DNA of 64,000 bases from Tropicimonas aquimaris (GCF_042676185.1 NZ_JBHTJT010000007.1:434001-498000), one strand, 5' to 3'. Positions 29,169 to 38,389 are shown, counted from the stretch's first letter. A program made the numbers and translations. The notes: a model not told the origin generated them from the sequence alone.

Positions 29169-29303
29169 GTCGTGGCGTCCCTCGGAGTCGCTCCGGTCGA
29201 GCCGTGTATCCTCCATACTTCCATACTAGTCAATGATTCCGATGGGTGGTATCAGGTCGTCGGGCAGAGTCGCTGCCGGGAAACCGAAGAGGGGTCGGAA
29301 GAT

Positions 29304-30509
29304 ATGAGACAGACATGGCGGTGGTTCGGGCCGAAGGATCTTGTGTCGATCGACGACGTGCGGCAGGCCGGCGCAGAGGGGATCGTCTCGGCGCTGCATC
29401 ACCTGCCCACAGGCTCGGTCTGGACACCGGACGAGATCGAGGCCCGCAAGACGGTGATCGCCACCATGGCCGACGGATCGCCCTCGACGCTGACCTGGGA
29501 CGTGGTCGAAAGCCTGCCGGTTTCGGAGGACATCAAGAAGCAGACGGGTGACTGGCGCGCGCACATCGAGAATTACCGCACCAGCATGCGCAACCTCGCG
29601 GCGGCCGGAATCGAGGTGATCTGCTACAATTTCATGCCGGTGCTGGACTGGACCCGCACGGACCTCGCCTACCGCCTGCCGACCGGCGCGACCTGCATGC
29701 GCTTCGACCTTGCCGATTTCGCGGCGTTCGATCTGCACATCCTGAAGCGGAAGGGCGCCGAGGCGGACTTCCCCGATGACGTGCGGGCCGAAGCGGCGGA
29801 GCGTTATGGGAAGATGGACGAAGCACAGAAGGAGGCCCTGGCCCGCAATGTCGTCTTCGGGCTGCCGGGCTCGGCGGAATCGTTCACCCTCGACGACGTG
29901 CGCCGGCACCTCGACGAATACAGGGGGATCAGCGAGGACCGCCTCCGTTCCCACCTCTCGGCGTTCCTCGAGGAGGTTGCGCCGCTGGCACAGGAACTCG
30001 GACTGCGGCTCTGCTGCCACCCCGACGACCCGCCGTTCCCGCTGCTCGGCCTGCCGCGGATCATGTCGACCGAGGCGGACTACCGCTGGCTGGTGAACGC
30101 GGTGGACCTGCCCGCGAACGGCATCACGCTCTGCTCCGGTTCGCTCGGCGCGCGCGCCGACAACGACCTGCCCGGCATGATGGAGCGCCTCGGCGACCGC
30201 GTGCATTTCCTGCACCTGCGCAACGTTCGGCGCGAGAGCGAGGGCACGCCATGCTCCTTCCACGAGGCCGAGCACCTTGGCGGCGGCACCGATATGGTCG
30301 CGCTCATCAAGGCCGCGCTGGCAGAGGAAGCAAAGCGCAAGGCCGCGGGCCGCGCCGATTGCTCGATCCCGTTCCGGCCCGACCATGGACAGGACATTCT
30401 CGACGACCAGAAGCGGAAGGCTCAGCCGGGCTATCCGGCGATTGGCCGCCTCAAAGGCCTGGCCGAGCTGAGAGGAATCGCCGCTGCAGTGTCTCACGCG
30501 GCGGAGTAA
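29304..30509 (+). CDS. uxuA: D-mannonate dehydratase
   Basis: 401 residues, close to the usual 390-400. Family motifs: TWRWFGP at the start, CYNFMPVLDWTRT, CCHPDDPPFPLLGLPRI, CSGSLGARADND, VHFLHLRN, FHEAEHL and PFRPDHG, which include the metal-binding Cys, His and Asp residues. It dehydrates D-mannonate to 2-keto-3-deoxy-D-gluconate. The frame extends upstream, but the enzyme homology begins at this ATG. It diverges from the GntR gene. Confidence 0.93.
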   Translation: MRQTWRWFGPKDLVSIDDVRQAGAEGIVSALHHLPTGSVWTPDEIEARKTVIATMADGSPSTLTWDVVESLPVSEDIKKQTGDWRAHIENYRTSMRNLAAAGIEVICYNFMPVLDWTRTDLAYRLPTGATCMRFDLADFAAFDLHILKRKGAEADFPDDVRAEAAERYGKMDEAQKEALARNVVFGLPGSAESFTLDDVRRHLDEYRGISEDRLRSHLSAFLEEVAPLAQELGLRLCCHPDDPPFPLLGLPRIMSTEADYRWLVNAVDLPANGITLCSGSLGARADNDLPGMMERLGDRVHFLHLRNVRRESEGTPCSFHEAEHLGGGTDMVALIKAALAEEAKRKAAGRADCSIPFRPDHGQDILDDQKRKAQPGYPAIGRLKGLAELRGIAAAVSHAAE

Positions 30510-30520
30510 CGCGTTCTGAC

Positions 30521-30554
30521 TTCGCGCCGGCCTCGTCCGGCGCGAAATTCTTTT
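30521..30554 (+). terminator. Strong intrinsic terminator between uxuA and the FMN dehydrogenase gene
   Basis: TTCGCGCCGG (30521-30530) pairs perfectly with CCGGCGCGAA (30537-30546), loop CCTCGT, followed by ATTCTTTT. The ribosome site of the next gene (GAGGAGG) starts immediately after, so the terminator may also limit expression of that gene. Confidence 0.82.
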
Positions 30555-30565
30555 GAGGAGGTCCC

Positions 30566-31717
30566 ATGTCGATCGAAACCCGCTACCCCTCCATCCCCTA
30601 TCTCGCGGCCAGGGCCCGGCGGCGCGCGCCGTTTTTTGCCTGGGAATACCTCGCCAGCGGCACCGGCCACGAGGTGCTGGTGGACAAGAACCGCGCGGCG
30701 ATGAACGCCGTCGAGATTGTGCCGCGGGTGCTGAAGGGTCGGTTCATGCCGGATCTCTCGACCGAGATATTCGGTCGCCGCTATACCGTGCCGTTCGGCG
30801 CCGGTCCGGTCGGGTTGTCGGGGCTGATGTGGCCCAAGACGGAGATCTACCTGGCGGAGACGGCGGCGCGGAAGGGGATGCCTTACGGGCTCAGCACCAC
30901 CGCCAACGAGGCGCCCGAGGTCATCGGTCCGCTGGCCGACGGCAACGGCTGGTTCCAGCTCTACACCCCGGTCGATCCCGAGATCCGCGCCGACATGCTG
31001 AAACGCGCCGCCGACAGCGGCTTCTCGGTGCTGGTCATCACGGTCGACGTGCCGGTGGGCAGCCGGCGGGAGCGCCAACTCGTGGCCGGCGTGTCGGTGC
31101 CGCCCAAGTTCACGCCGCAAAGCATCTTTCGCGCGGCCATGTGCCCGGCATGGTCAATCGCCACCCTGTGCCACGGCATGCCGAAGTTCCGGACGCTGGA
31201 GAAATACTTTACCACCAAGTCCTTCGCCGGGGCTGCGCGGCTGGTGGGGCAGGTCGTTGACGGGCGGCCGGACTGGGAAATGATCCGCCAGATGCGGGAG
31301 GCCTGGGACGGCCCACTGGTCATCAAGGGCATCCTGTCGGAAGAGGATGCGCGGATGGCTGTCGAGGTCGGGGCCGACGGGATCGTGGTGTCGAACCACG
31401 GCGGGCGGCAGTTCGACGCCGCCCCGGCCGCGATTACGGCGTTGCCGGGCATCGTCGAGGCCGTGGGCGGACGCATCAAGGTGATCTTCGACAGCGGCAT
31501 CGAGAGCGGGCTTGATATCCTCCGGGCGCTCTGGCTCGGGGCGGATTTCTGCCTGCTGGGCCGGGCCTTCCTGTACGGAACTGCCGCGCTCGGGGCGCGC
31601 GGGGGCGACCACGTTTACGAAATCCTGAAGGCGGATCTCGAGACCAACATGGTCCAGTTCGGCGCGGCTTCGGTTCAGGAAATCCGCGCGGCAGTCGCCG
31701 AACGCAGGGCGGCCTGA
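30566..31717 (+). CDS. lldD: FMN-dependent alpha-hydroxyacid dehydrogenase (L-lactate dehydrogenase-like)
   Basis: 383 residues of the LldD/glycolate-oxidase barrel family. The catalytic histidine and FMN contacts are in SNHGGRQFD; other FMN-binding parts are LSTTANEAPE, WFQLYTPVD and IFDSGIESGLDI. It oxidises a 2-hydroxyacid to the 2-oxoacid. With the hexonate genes next to it the substrate might be a sugar-derived hydroxyacid rather than L-lactate. It is convergent with htpX, seven bases apart. Confidence 0.82.
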   Translation: MSIETRYPSIPYLAARARRRAPFFAWEYLASGTGHEVLVDKNRAAMNAVEIVPRVLKGRFMPDLSTEIFGRRYTVPFGAGPVGLSGLMWPKTEIYLAETAARKGMPYGLSTTANEAPEVIGPLADGNGWFQLYTPVDPEIRADMLKRAADSGFSVLVITVDVPVGSRRERQLVAGVSVPPKFTPQSIFRAAMCPAWSIATLCHGMPKFRTLEKYFTTKSFAGAARLVGQVVDGRPDWEMIRQMREAWDGPLVIKGILSEEDARMAVEVGADGIVVSNHGGRQFDAAPAAITALPGIVEAVGGRIKVIFDSGIESGLDILRALWLGADFCLLGRAFLYGTAALGARGGDHVYEILKADLETNMVQFGAASVQEIRAAVAERRAA

Positions 31718-31724
31718 CGGCCGA

Positions 31725-32636
31725 TCAGCCCCAAGGACCTGCGTCGTTGCTGCCGGAGGCGGGCCGGCGCGCCCGACTGGGCGCGCGGGATGCGCCGTGG
31801 CCCTGGCGCGCCATCTCGTGCAGCGCAGCGACCCGGTTTTCCGTGGCAGGGTGAGTGGCAAACAGGTTATCACGCCGGTAGGCGTGCAGCGGGTTGATTA
31901 TGAACATGTGCGCTGTGCCCGGATTGCGTTCCGCCGAGGCGTAGTCGATTCGCGAAGCGCCTGCCTGAATCCGTTCCAGCGCCGAGGCCAGCCACAGCGG
32001 ATTGCCGCAGATTTCGGCCCCCGCTCGGTCGGCGGCATATTCCCGCGTCCGGGAGATCGCCATCTGCACCAGGCCGGCCGCCATTGGCGCCAGGAACATC
32101 ATCGCCAACGTGCCGACAATTCCCGGTCCCTCGTCGCGGCGCCCGCCGAAGAACATCGCGAAATTGGCGAGCATGGTGATGGCGCCGGCGAAGGTCGCCG
32201 TCACCGTCATGATCGCTGTGTCGTGGTTGCGGATATGGGCCAGTTCATGGGCGATGACCCCGGCCAGTTCCTCGCGCGACAGGCTGCGCATGAGCCCGGT
32301 TGTCACCGCCACGGCGGCGTTCTCCGGGTTTCGGCCGGTGGCGAAGGCGTTGGGCTGCGGCGTATCGATCAGATAGATCGCGGGCACCGGCAGGTTGGCG
32401 TTCCGCGCAAGCTCACCCACCATCACCGCAAGGCCGGATCGGTCGATCGGGCTCAACTCCTGCGCATTGTGCATCCGCAGGACCATCTTGTCCGAGTTCC
32501 ACCAGGTGAAGGCATTCATCGCCGCGGCGGCGAGCAGGGCAAAGACCATGCCCCCGGTTCCGGCCAACAGGTAGCCGACGCCCATGAAAAGAGCGGTCAT
32601 GGCAGCCATCAGCAGCGCTGTTCGGACATATCCCAT
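31725..32636 (-). CDS. htpX: HtpX family membrane metalloprotease
   Basis: 303 residues. Two N-terminal membrane helices (about 8-55), the zinc motif HELAH at about 140 and a downstream glutamate (TREYAADRAGAE) that completes the metalloprotease site. HtpX degrades damaged membrane proteins in stress. The ATG at 32636 has AGGAG eight bases upstream on the minus strand. The tail is low-complexity (ASRAPSRARRPASGS). Confidence 0.92.
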   Translation of the reverse strand: MGYVRTALLMAAMTALFMGVGYLLAGTGGMVFALLAAAAMNAFTWWNSDKMVLRMHNAQELSPIDRSGLAVMVGELARNANLPVPAIYLIDTPQPNAFATGRNPENAAVAVTTGLMRSLSREELAGVIAHELAHIRNHDTAIMTVTATFAGAITMLANFAMFFGGRRDEGPGIVGTLAMMFLAPMAAGLVQMAISRTREYAADRAGAEICGNPLWLASALERIQAGASRIDYASAERNPGTAHMFIINPLHAYRRDNLFATHPATENRVAALHEMARQGHGASRAPSRARRPASGSNDAGPWG

Positions 32637-32816
32637 CGGCGGCACTCCTGCGATCCGGATGCGGGAAGACGACCTCAGGGATATAGGCAGGCGCCCCGCG
32701 CGTTCAATCGATTCCGGCGCGGGTGGCGCGCCGGAAGGCATTGCCGGGAGCCGCCTGGATGGTAGACAGTCGGGCGAACCGATCACGCGCAGCCACGCCC
32801 TGCAGGGAGGCAAGAC

Positions 32817-33491
32817 ATGACCACGCCCGGAACCCGGCCCGCCCACGCCGATCTCGCGTCCTATATCGATCACACGCTGCTCAAGCCCGATGCGCGGCCG
32901 GAGGAGGTGGAGACGCTCTGCTCCGAGGCCGTGGAATTCGGCTTCAAGGCGGTGTGCGTGAACCCGATCTTCGTGCCGCTGGTCACCGCCTGCCTCAAGG
33001 GGAGCGCGGTGGATCCCTGCGCCGTCATCTGCTTCCCCTTCGGCGCCGATCCCACGCCGATCAAGGTGGCGGAGGCCGCCTGGGTGGTGGAACACGGCGC
33101 GCGCGAGGTCGACATGGTGATCCCGATCGGCCTGCTGAGATCCGGCGAGCACTCCGCGGTGCGCGACGACATCGCCGCCGTCAAGGAAGCCTGCGGCGAC
33201 GCCCTGCTCAAGGTCATCATCGAAACCGCGCTTCTGACCGATGCCCAGAAGGAAACGGCCTGCCGCCTGTCGAAGGAAGCGGGCGCCGATTTCGTAAAGA
33301 CCTCCACCGGCTTTGCCGGCGGCGGGGCGACGGTCGAGGACGTGGCGCTGATGCGCCGCGTGGTCGGGCCGGAGATGGGCGTGAAGGCCTCGGGAGGGGT
33401 GCGCACCACCGAGGACGCCCGGCGCATGATCGCCGCCGGCGCCACCCGGATCGGCGCGAGTTCCGGCATCGCCATCGTCGGCGCGGCCTGA
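32817..33491 (+). CDS. deoC: Deoxyribose-phosphate aldolase
   Basis: 224 residues. Barrel motifs: IDHTLLKPDA, CVNPIFVP, VDMVIPIG, VIIETALLTD and the Schiff-base lysine in DFVKTSTGF, with GVKASGGVRT after it. It cleaves 2-deoxyribose 5-phosphate to acetaldehyde and glyceraldehyde 3-phosphate in nucleoside breakdown. It stands apart from other nucleoside genes here and diverges from htpX. Confidence 0.95.
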   Translation: MTTPGTRPAHADLASYIDHTLLKPDARPEEVETLCSEAVEFGFKAVCVNPIFVPLVTACLKGSAVDPCAVICFPFGADPTPIKVAEAAWVVEHGAREVDMVIPIGLLRSGEHSAVRDDIAAVKEACGDALLKVIIETALLTDAQKETACRLSKEAGADFVKTSTGFAGGGATVEDVALMRRVVGPEMGVKASGGVRTTEDARRMIAAGATRIGASSGIAIVGAA

Positions 33492-33600
33492 GCGCCGGCG
33501 GTTTCCCGCGTCCTCCGGCCCTTGCCGGACGGAGGCTGGACCCGAGGCGCATTCGGGGGTAACCGATGCGTTTCCGAAGGTGCGGCTTGGCGTGAGGCAG

Positions 33601-34644
33601 ATGGACGGCATCGAAAAGCGAACAGGGCTGAGGGCAGCGCCCGGGCAGGCCGTGGCCGAGAGCGCCCGGCTGTCGGTCGCCCCGATGATCGACTGGACGG
33701 ACCGCCACTGCCGGGCGTTCCACCGGGTTCTGTCGCGTCGCACGCTGCTCTACACCGAGATGATCACCGCCCCCGCGCTGGTGCGCGGGCAGGCGCGGCA
33801 CCTGCTGGATTTCGGCGAGACGGAGCATCCCGTCGCCGTGCAACTCGGCGGCTCCGACCCGGCGGAACTGGCCGAGGCGACGGTCATGGCAACCGATGCG
33901 GGCTATGACGAGATCAACCTCAACGTCGGCTGCCCGTCGGACAGGGTGCAGTCCGGCTGTTTCGGCGCGGTGCTCATGGAGCGTCCGGCGCTCGTGGGAG
34001 ACTGCGTTGCGGCGATGGGGCATGCGACCCAGCTGCCGGTAACCGTCAAATGCCGCATTGGTGTCGACGACCAGGTGCCGGAGGAGGTACTCCCGGCCTT
34101 TCTCGAGACGATCCGCGCGGCTGGCGTGCGCCGTGTGATCATCCATGCCCGAAAGGCCTGGCTGCAGGGGCTGTCACCCAAGGAAAACCGCGAGATCCCG
34201 CCGCTCGAATATCCGCTCGTCCATGCGATGAAGCGCGCCTTTCCCGACATGCACATCTCGATCAACGGCGGCATCGCCTCGCTCGACGCGGCGCAGGAGC
34301 AGCTTGCGGCCGGGACCGACGGGGTGATGATCGGCCGCGCTGCCTATAACCAGCCGGCGCAGATCCTGCTGGAGGCCGACCGGCGCATCTTCGGCGAGGA
34401 TACGGAACCGCTCACCGCGCTGGAGGCAGTGGAGCAATTCCGGCCCTATATCGCGCGGCACCTGTCGGAAGGAGGGCGGCTGCATTCCGTCACCCGACAC
34501 ATGCTCGGCCTGTTCTCGGGGCGCCCGGGGGCGCGCGGCTGGCGTCGGGTGTTGAGCGAGGGCGCCACCAGGCCCGGCGCCGGTCTGGAAGTTCTGGACG
34601 CCGCGCTCGATCATGTGAGAACGCCCGCCGACGCCGCGATCTGA
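33601..34644 (+). CDS. dusA: tRNA-dihydrouridine(20/20a) synthase, DusA type
   Basis: 347 residues from the ATG at 33601 with GAGG before it (a GTG at 33580 is also possible). FMN barrel with SVAPMIDWTDRHCRAF, the catalytic cysteine in NVGCPSDRVQSGCFGAVLM, KCRIGVDD, HARKAWLQGLSPKENR and NGGI. It reduces uridines in the D-loop of tRNA. Same direction as deoC, about 110 bases after it. Confidence 0.93.
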   Translation: MDGIEKRTGLRAAPGQAVAESARLSVAPMIDWTDRHCRAFHRVLSRRTLLYTEMITAPALVRGQARHLLDFGETEHPVAVQLGGSDPAELAEATVMATDAGYDEINLNVGCPSDRVQSGCFGAVLMERPALVGDCVAAMGHATQLPVTVKCRIGVDDQVPEEVLPAFLETIRAAGVRRVIIHARKAWLQGLSPKENREIPPLEYPLVHAMKRAFPDMHISINGGIASLDAAQEQLAAGTDGVMIGRAAYNQPAQILLEADRRIFGEDTEPLTALEAVEQFRPYIARHLSEGGRLHSVTRHMLGLFSGRPGARGWRRVLSEGATRPGAGLEVLDAALDHVRTPADAAI

Positions 34645-34652
34645 ACGGCGAA

Positions 34653-34892
34653 TCAGCTCTCCCGAGCGATCCGCGCAACGCGGCCGCCCCGCCGCTGCGC
34701 AAGGCGCGGCGCGCGGTCGGGGAGCGCTGCCATGACGCCCCGCCGCGCCTCGGGGGACATCCGGGACCAGGCCGCGATCTCGTCCATGCTGCGATAGCAG
34801 CCGACGCAGAGCCGCTCCTGCGGATGAATCACGCAGACCTTCGTGCAGGGCGATTCGATTTCGTCCCTCTGCCAGGGGGCGTCGTCCTTCAT
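34653..34892 (-). CDS. DUF1289 small cysteine-rich protein
   Basis: 79 residues with the DUF1289 pattern SPCTKVCVIHPQERLCVGCYRSMDEIAAW (four cysteines, probably metal-binding, residues about 15-45). It overlaps the end of ruvX by four bases (ATGA), so it is the last gene of the ccmI-ruvX cluster. Function in the family is unknown. Confidence 0.85.
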   Translation of the reverse strand: MKDDAPWQRDEIESPCTKVCVIHPQERLCVGCYRSMDEIAAWSRMSPEARRGVMAALPDRAPRLAQRRGGRVARIARES

Positions 34893-35365
34893 CCTTCGAG
34901 CCTCAGGTTCCTCATCCGGTCCAGCGCTCCTTGCAGGATAAACCCGGCGGCCACGTGGTCGATCACCTCTGCGCGACGTTTTCGGGACGTATCCGCCTCC
35001 AGCAGCGCGCGTTCCGCGGCCACCGTAGACAGCCGTTCGTCCCAGAAGGTCATCGGCAGCGGTGTCAGCTTCTCGAGATTTCGAGCGAAGGCGCGTGTCG
35101 ACTGGCAACGCGCGCCTTCGCTGCCGTCCATGTTGCGGGGCAGACCGAGCACGATGCCGCCGACCTCGCGCGCGTTCAGCAGGGCGAGCAGCTTCTCAGC
35201 GTCGATCCCGAACTTCTTGCGCCGGATCGTCTCGGCCGGGGTCGCGGTGGAAAGCAGCCGGTCGGAGATCGCCACCCCGATCGTTGCGGTGCCGAGGTCG
35301 AGCCCCGCCACCGCCCGGCCGGAGGGCAGGGCCGCGGCGAATTCCGTGATCTCTTCGAATACCAA
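34889..35365 (-). CDS. ruvX: Putative Holliday junction resolvase RuvX/YqgF
   Basis: 158 residues of the RNase H fold: GLDLGTATIGVAISD near the start, GIVLGLPRNMDGSEG, FWDERLSTVAAERAL and a final Asp-containing helix (VIDHVAAGFILQ). The family processes pre-16S rRNA and has been linked to Holliday junctions. It follows ccmI after five bases. Confidence 0.92.
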   Translation of the reverse strand: MVFEEITEFAAALPSGRAVAGLDLGTATIGVAISDRLLSTATPAETIRRKKFGIDAEKLLALLNAREVGGIVLGLPRNMDGSEGARCQSTRAFARNLEKLTPLPMTFWDERLSTVAAERALLEADTSRKRRAEVIDHVAAGFILQGALDRMRNLRLEG

Positions 35366-35370
35366 CCGGG

Positions 35371-36882
35371 TTACTCCGCCACGCCAGCGTCGACCGCCGC
35401 CTGGCGGATCAGCTCGAGTTCCTCGGGGCGTTCGGCAAAGACTTGCTGCGCCTCGCCCCAGATTGCCGCGGCCCGGTCGGTGTTGCCCAGAACCCCGTGC
35501 GCCCGCACGAGTTGCGCCCAGTCCGACGCCGGTCCGCCCTCGGTGGCGAGCCGCTCGCCGAGCTGGTCGACCATGGCCTGAACCATCGCCTGACGGTCCT
35601 CGGGCTCCATCTCCGCCGCCGCGTCGATGTCTTCCTGGCTCGGGCCCCGCTCCTCGATCTCAACCCCGGCGTCGAGCGCCGCCTGCCGGATCGGCGCCAG
35701 CGCGGCCGGGTCGGCAAAGGCCTGTTGCGCCTCGGTCCAGATCGCGGTTGCCTGCTCGACATTGCCCATGACGCCATGGGCCCGGATCAGCCGCGCCCAG
35801 TCCGAGGGCGGGCCGCCCTCCTCGGCGAGGCGGGCGCCAAGTTGGTCCACCATGTTCTGGATGAACGCCTGACGCTCCTCCGGGCTCATCTCGGCTGCCG
35901 CCGCCATGTCCTCGGCAGAGGGACCGCCTGCTCCGCCCGGCACCGGGGCCGGAGCGGGCAGGCTGTACTTGATGCCGGCCATCGCCGCCACGCTCTCCAG
36001 CCGGGACCGGATCACCGGCACCCAGGGGTCGCTCGGACGGCTTTGCCTCAGAAGCGGCTCCCAGTACTGGAAGGCCTCGTCGGGGCGGCCGGTCTGCAGG
36101 TGCATAAGCCCCACGTAGTAGCGCGCGACCGGCTCATGCGGGTCGCGCTGCAGGGCGTTGCCAAGGGCCCAGTCGGCATCCGCCGAGACATTGCCGCCGG
36201 CGGCCTGGATCAGGAGCCCGGCATAGGTGAGGTAATCCTGTGCGGTCGCCATGTCGGCCTTCAGGTCCAGCAGTTTCCGCTGGGCGGCATGGGCGGCGGG
36301 GATGTTGCCGATATTGGCCTCGCTGCGCGCCAGAAGCGCCCAGCCTTCCACGTCTTCCGGCGTCTCGGAGACGGCATCGCGCAGTTTCTGGATCAGCTCG
36401 GCATATTCGTCGCCCACCGCGACGGGGGGTGTTGCTGGCATCGCGGCCTCGAACTCGGCCTGGCTCGGCCGGTTCTTGCGCTGCTCCTCGGCCATCGACA
36501 GCCGCTTGCTGAGCGGCAGGTCCTCGTAGCCCGGCGCGCCGATGCGGTCGTAGAGATAGAATGTGCCGCCAATGACGACGAGACCGGCCACCGCCGCGGT
36601 TGCATAGCTCGCCCCGCGCGGCGCAAGCGTCGCCTGCTCCGAGCCCGCACGGTCGGCGTCGAGGATCCTGCGCTTGATCTCGGTGCGCAGGCGTTCGGCT
36701 TCCTCCTCGGTCACCACACCGCGGGCGAGATCCTTCTCCACCGAGCGCAGCTGGTCGCGATATATGCCGATGTCCTTGTGCTGCGGATCCGCGTCGCCGG
36801 GCTCGCGCGGGCGCAGCATCGGCCAGCCGATCAGCAGGGCGGCGGCGAGCGCGACGAGTGCGGAGATGATCCAGAATGTCAT
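35371..36882 (-). CDS. ccmI: CcmI cytochrome c maturation protein with duplicated C-terminal module
   Basis: 503 residues, longer than the usual roughly 400. Two membrane segments (about 1-20 and 100-118) flank the cytoplasmic CcmI region with the pattern YRDQLRSVEKDLARGVVTEEE. A periplasmic TPR-like domain that holds apocytochrome c follows. The C-terminus contains two closely similar modules of about 88-90 residues (about 321-408 and 414-503), each with ED..AAAEM.PE.RQA, MVDQLG.RLA.EGGP and SDWA.L.RAHGV.GN. The start at 36882 begins MTFWIISALVALAAAL; the upstream extension is not membrane-like. Confidence 0.9.
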   Translation of the reverse strand: MTFWIISALVALAAALLIGWPMLRPREPGDADPQHKDIGIYRDQLRSVEKDLARGVVTEEEAERLRTEIKRRILDADRAGSEQATLAPRGASYATAAVAGLVVIGGTFYLYDRIGAPGYEDLPLSKRLSMAEEQRKNRPSQAEFEAAMPATPPVAVGDEYAELIQKLRDAVSETPEDVEGWALLARSEANIGNIPAAHAAQRKLLDLKADMATAQDYLTYAGLLIQAAGGNVSADADWALGNALQRDPHEPVARYYVGLMHLQTGRPDEAFQYWEPLLRQSRPSDPWVPVIRSRLESVAAMAGIKYSLPAPAPVPGGAGGPSAEDMAAAAEMSPEERQAFIQNMVDQLGARLAEEGGPPSDWARLIRAHGVMGNVEQATAIWTEAQQAFADPAALAPIRQAALDAGVEIEERGPSQEDIDAAAEMEPEDRQAMVQAMVDQLGERLATEGGPASDWAQLVRAHGVLGNTDRAAAIWGEAQQVFAERPEELELIRQAAVDAGVAE

Positions 36883-37141
36883 GCGTCCTCCCAGGGCGCC
36901 GGTCATGGCATGTGCATTCCCCTCTACCCGGAACCAGAGGCAGGGCAAACCCCTCGGCGGCGGGGAGCGCGCAGGCGTCGCATCACAAGGTCGTTTCCGA
37001 CCCTCAACATGCCGCAGTCTGGCGGATGGACATCCGCCGCGGCATGGAAAAGGATGGCACGCACCCGACGCCGTGCCGCGGCGACGCGCCGTCCGCCCCG
37101 ACGGCCCGCGAGCGGCCGGGGCCAGAACGACGAGGACCGCC

Positions 37142-38389
37142 ATGCGCCGATATTCCGCCTTTGCCATCGCCCGCGAAGCGCTGCGTCACCACCAGGGCTG
37201 GGAACGCGCCTGGCGCTCGCCCGAGCCCAAGAAGCGCTACAAGGTGATCGTGATCGGCGCCGGCGGCCACGGGCTGGCCACCGCCTATTACCTCGGCAAG
37301 AACCACGGCATTCGCGACATCGCGGTGCTGGACAAGGGCTGGCTCGGCGGCGGGAATACCGGGCGGAACACCACGATCATTCGCTCCAACTATCTGCAGG
37401 ACCCGTCTGCGGCGATCTACGAAAAGGCCCGCAGCCTCTACGAAACCTTCAGCCTCGATCTGAACTACAACGGCATGTTCAGCCAGCGCGGGGTGCTGAT
37501 GCTGGCGCAGACCCACCACGAGGTGCGCGGCTACCAGCGCACGGCACATGCCAACGCGCTGCAAGGGGTTGAGACGGAGTTCGTCGGCCCGGAGCGGGTG
37601 AAGGAGATCGTGCCGATTATCAACATCGAGGGTCCGCGCTATCCCGTACTCGGCGGGCTCTGGCAACCACGCGGCGGCACCGCCCGGCATGACGCCATCG
37701 CCTGGGGCTATGCCCGCGCCTGTTCCGGCATGGGCATGGACATCATCCAGAAATGCGCGGTCACCGGTGTCCGTTCCGAGGGCGGCAAGGTCACGGGCGT
37801 CACCACCACCCGTGGGGACATCGACTGCGAGAAGCTCGCTATCGTGGTCGCCGGCCATTCCGGCCATCTCGCCGATATGGCGGGTTTCCGGCTGCCCATC
37901 GAATCCGTGGCGCTCCAGGCGCTGGTCTCCGAGCCGATCAAGCCCTGCATGGATTGCGTGGTCATGGCCAACACGGTGCACGGCTACATGAGCCAGTCCG
38001 ACAAGGGAGAGATGGTGATTGGTGGCGGCGCCGACGGCCACAACAACTACACCCAGCGGGGCTCGTTCCTGCATGTCGAGGAAACCGTCCGCGCCCTCGT
38101 CGAGACCTTTCCGATGATCTCGCGGCTCAAGATGCTGCGGCATTGGGGCGGCATCGTCGACATGACCGGCGACCGCTCCCCGATCCTGTCCAAGACCCCG
38201 CTCGGCAATTGTTTCATCAACTGCGGCTGGGGGACTGGCGGGTTCAAGGCGATCCCCGGTTCCGGCTGGGCGATGGCGGAACTCGTGGCCAAGGGAGAAC
38301 CCGGCCCGCTCGCCGCCGAATTCGGCCTCGACCGCTTCCGCGAAGGCCGCTTCATCGACGAAAGCGTTGCCGCGGGGGTCGCGCACTGA
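37142..38389 (+). CDS. soxB: Sarcosine oxidase beta subunit
   Basis: 415 residues. FAD-binding motif GAGGHG at 39-44, followed by GGGNTGRNTTIIRSNY, PRGGTARHDA (which should lie near the flavin histidine) and the C-terminal CGWGTGGFKAIPGSGW. It is the flavin subunit of the four-subunit enzyme that oxidatively demethylates sarcosine to glycine and a one-carbon unit. First gene of the operon; GACGAGGACC before the ATG. The 259 bases upstream contain a GGCGGAT/ATCCGCC hairpin at 37021-37038 but no recognised riboswitch. Confidence 0.93.
   Translation: MRRYSAFAIAREALRHHQGWERAWRSPEPKKRYKVIVIGAGGHGLATAYYLGKNHGIRDIAVLDKGWLGGGNTGRNTTIIRSNYLQDPSAAIYEKARSLYETFSLDLNYNGMFSQRGVLMLAQTHHEVRGYQRTAHANALQGVETEFVGPERVKEIVPIINIEGPRYPVLGGLWQPRGGTARHDAIAWGYARACSGMGMDIIQKCAVTGVRSEGGKVTGVTTTRGDIDCEKLAIVVAGHSGHLADMAGFRLPIESVALQALVSEPIKPCMDCVVMANTVHGYMSQSDKGEMVIGGGADGHNNYTQRGSFLHVEETVRALVETFPMISRLKMLRHWGGIVDMTGDRSPILSKTPLGNCFINCGWGTGGFKAIPGSGWAMAELVAKGEPGPLAAEFGLDRFREGRFIDESVAAGVAH

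Noticed and set aside
33512..33536. Hairpin between deoC and dusA as a terminator
   Set aside because: The stem is short, has competing pairings and no T-run, so it was not listed.
36883..37141. Possible glycine riboswitch or other leader element before soxB
   Set aside because: Only one simple hairpin (37021-37038) is visible; no conserved riboswitch core was recognised.
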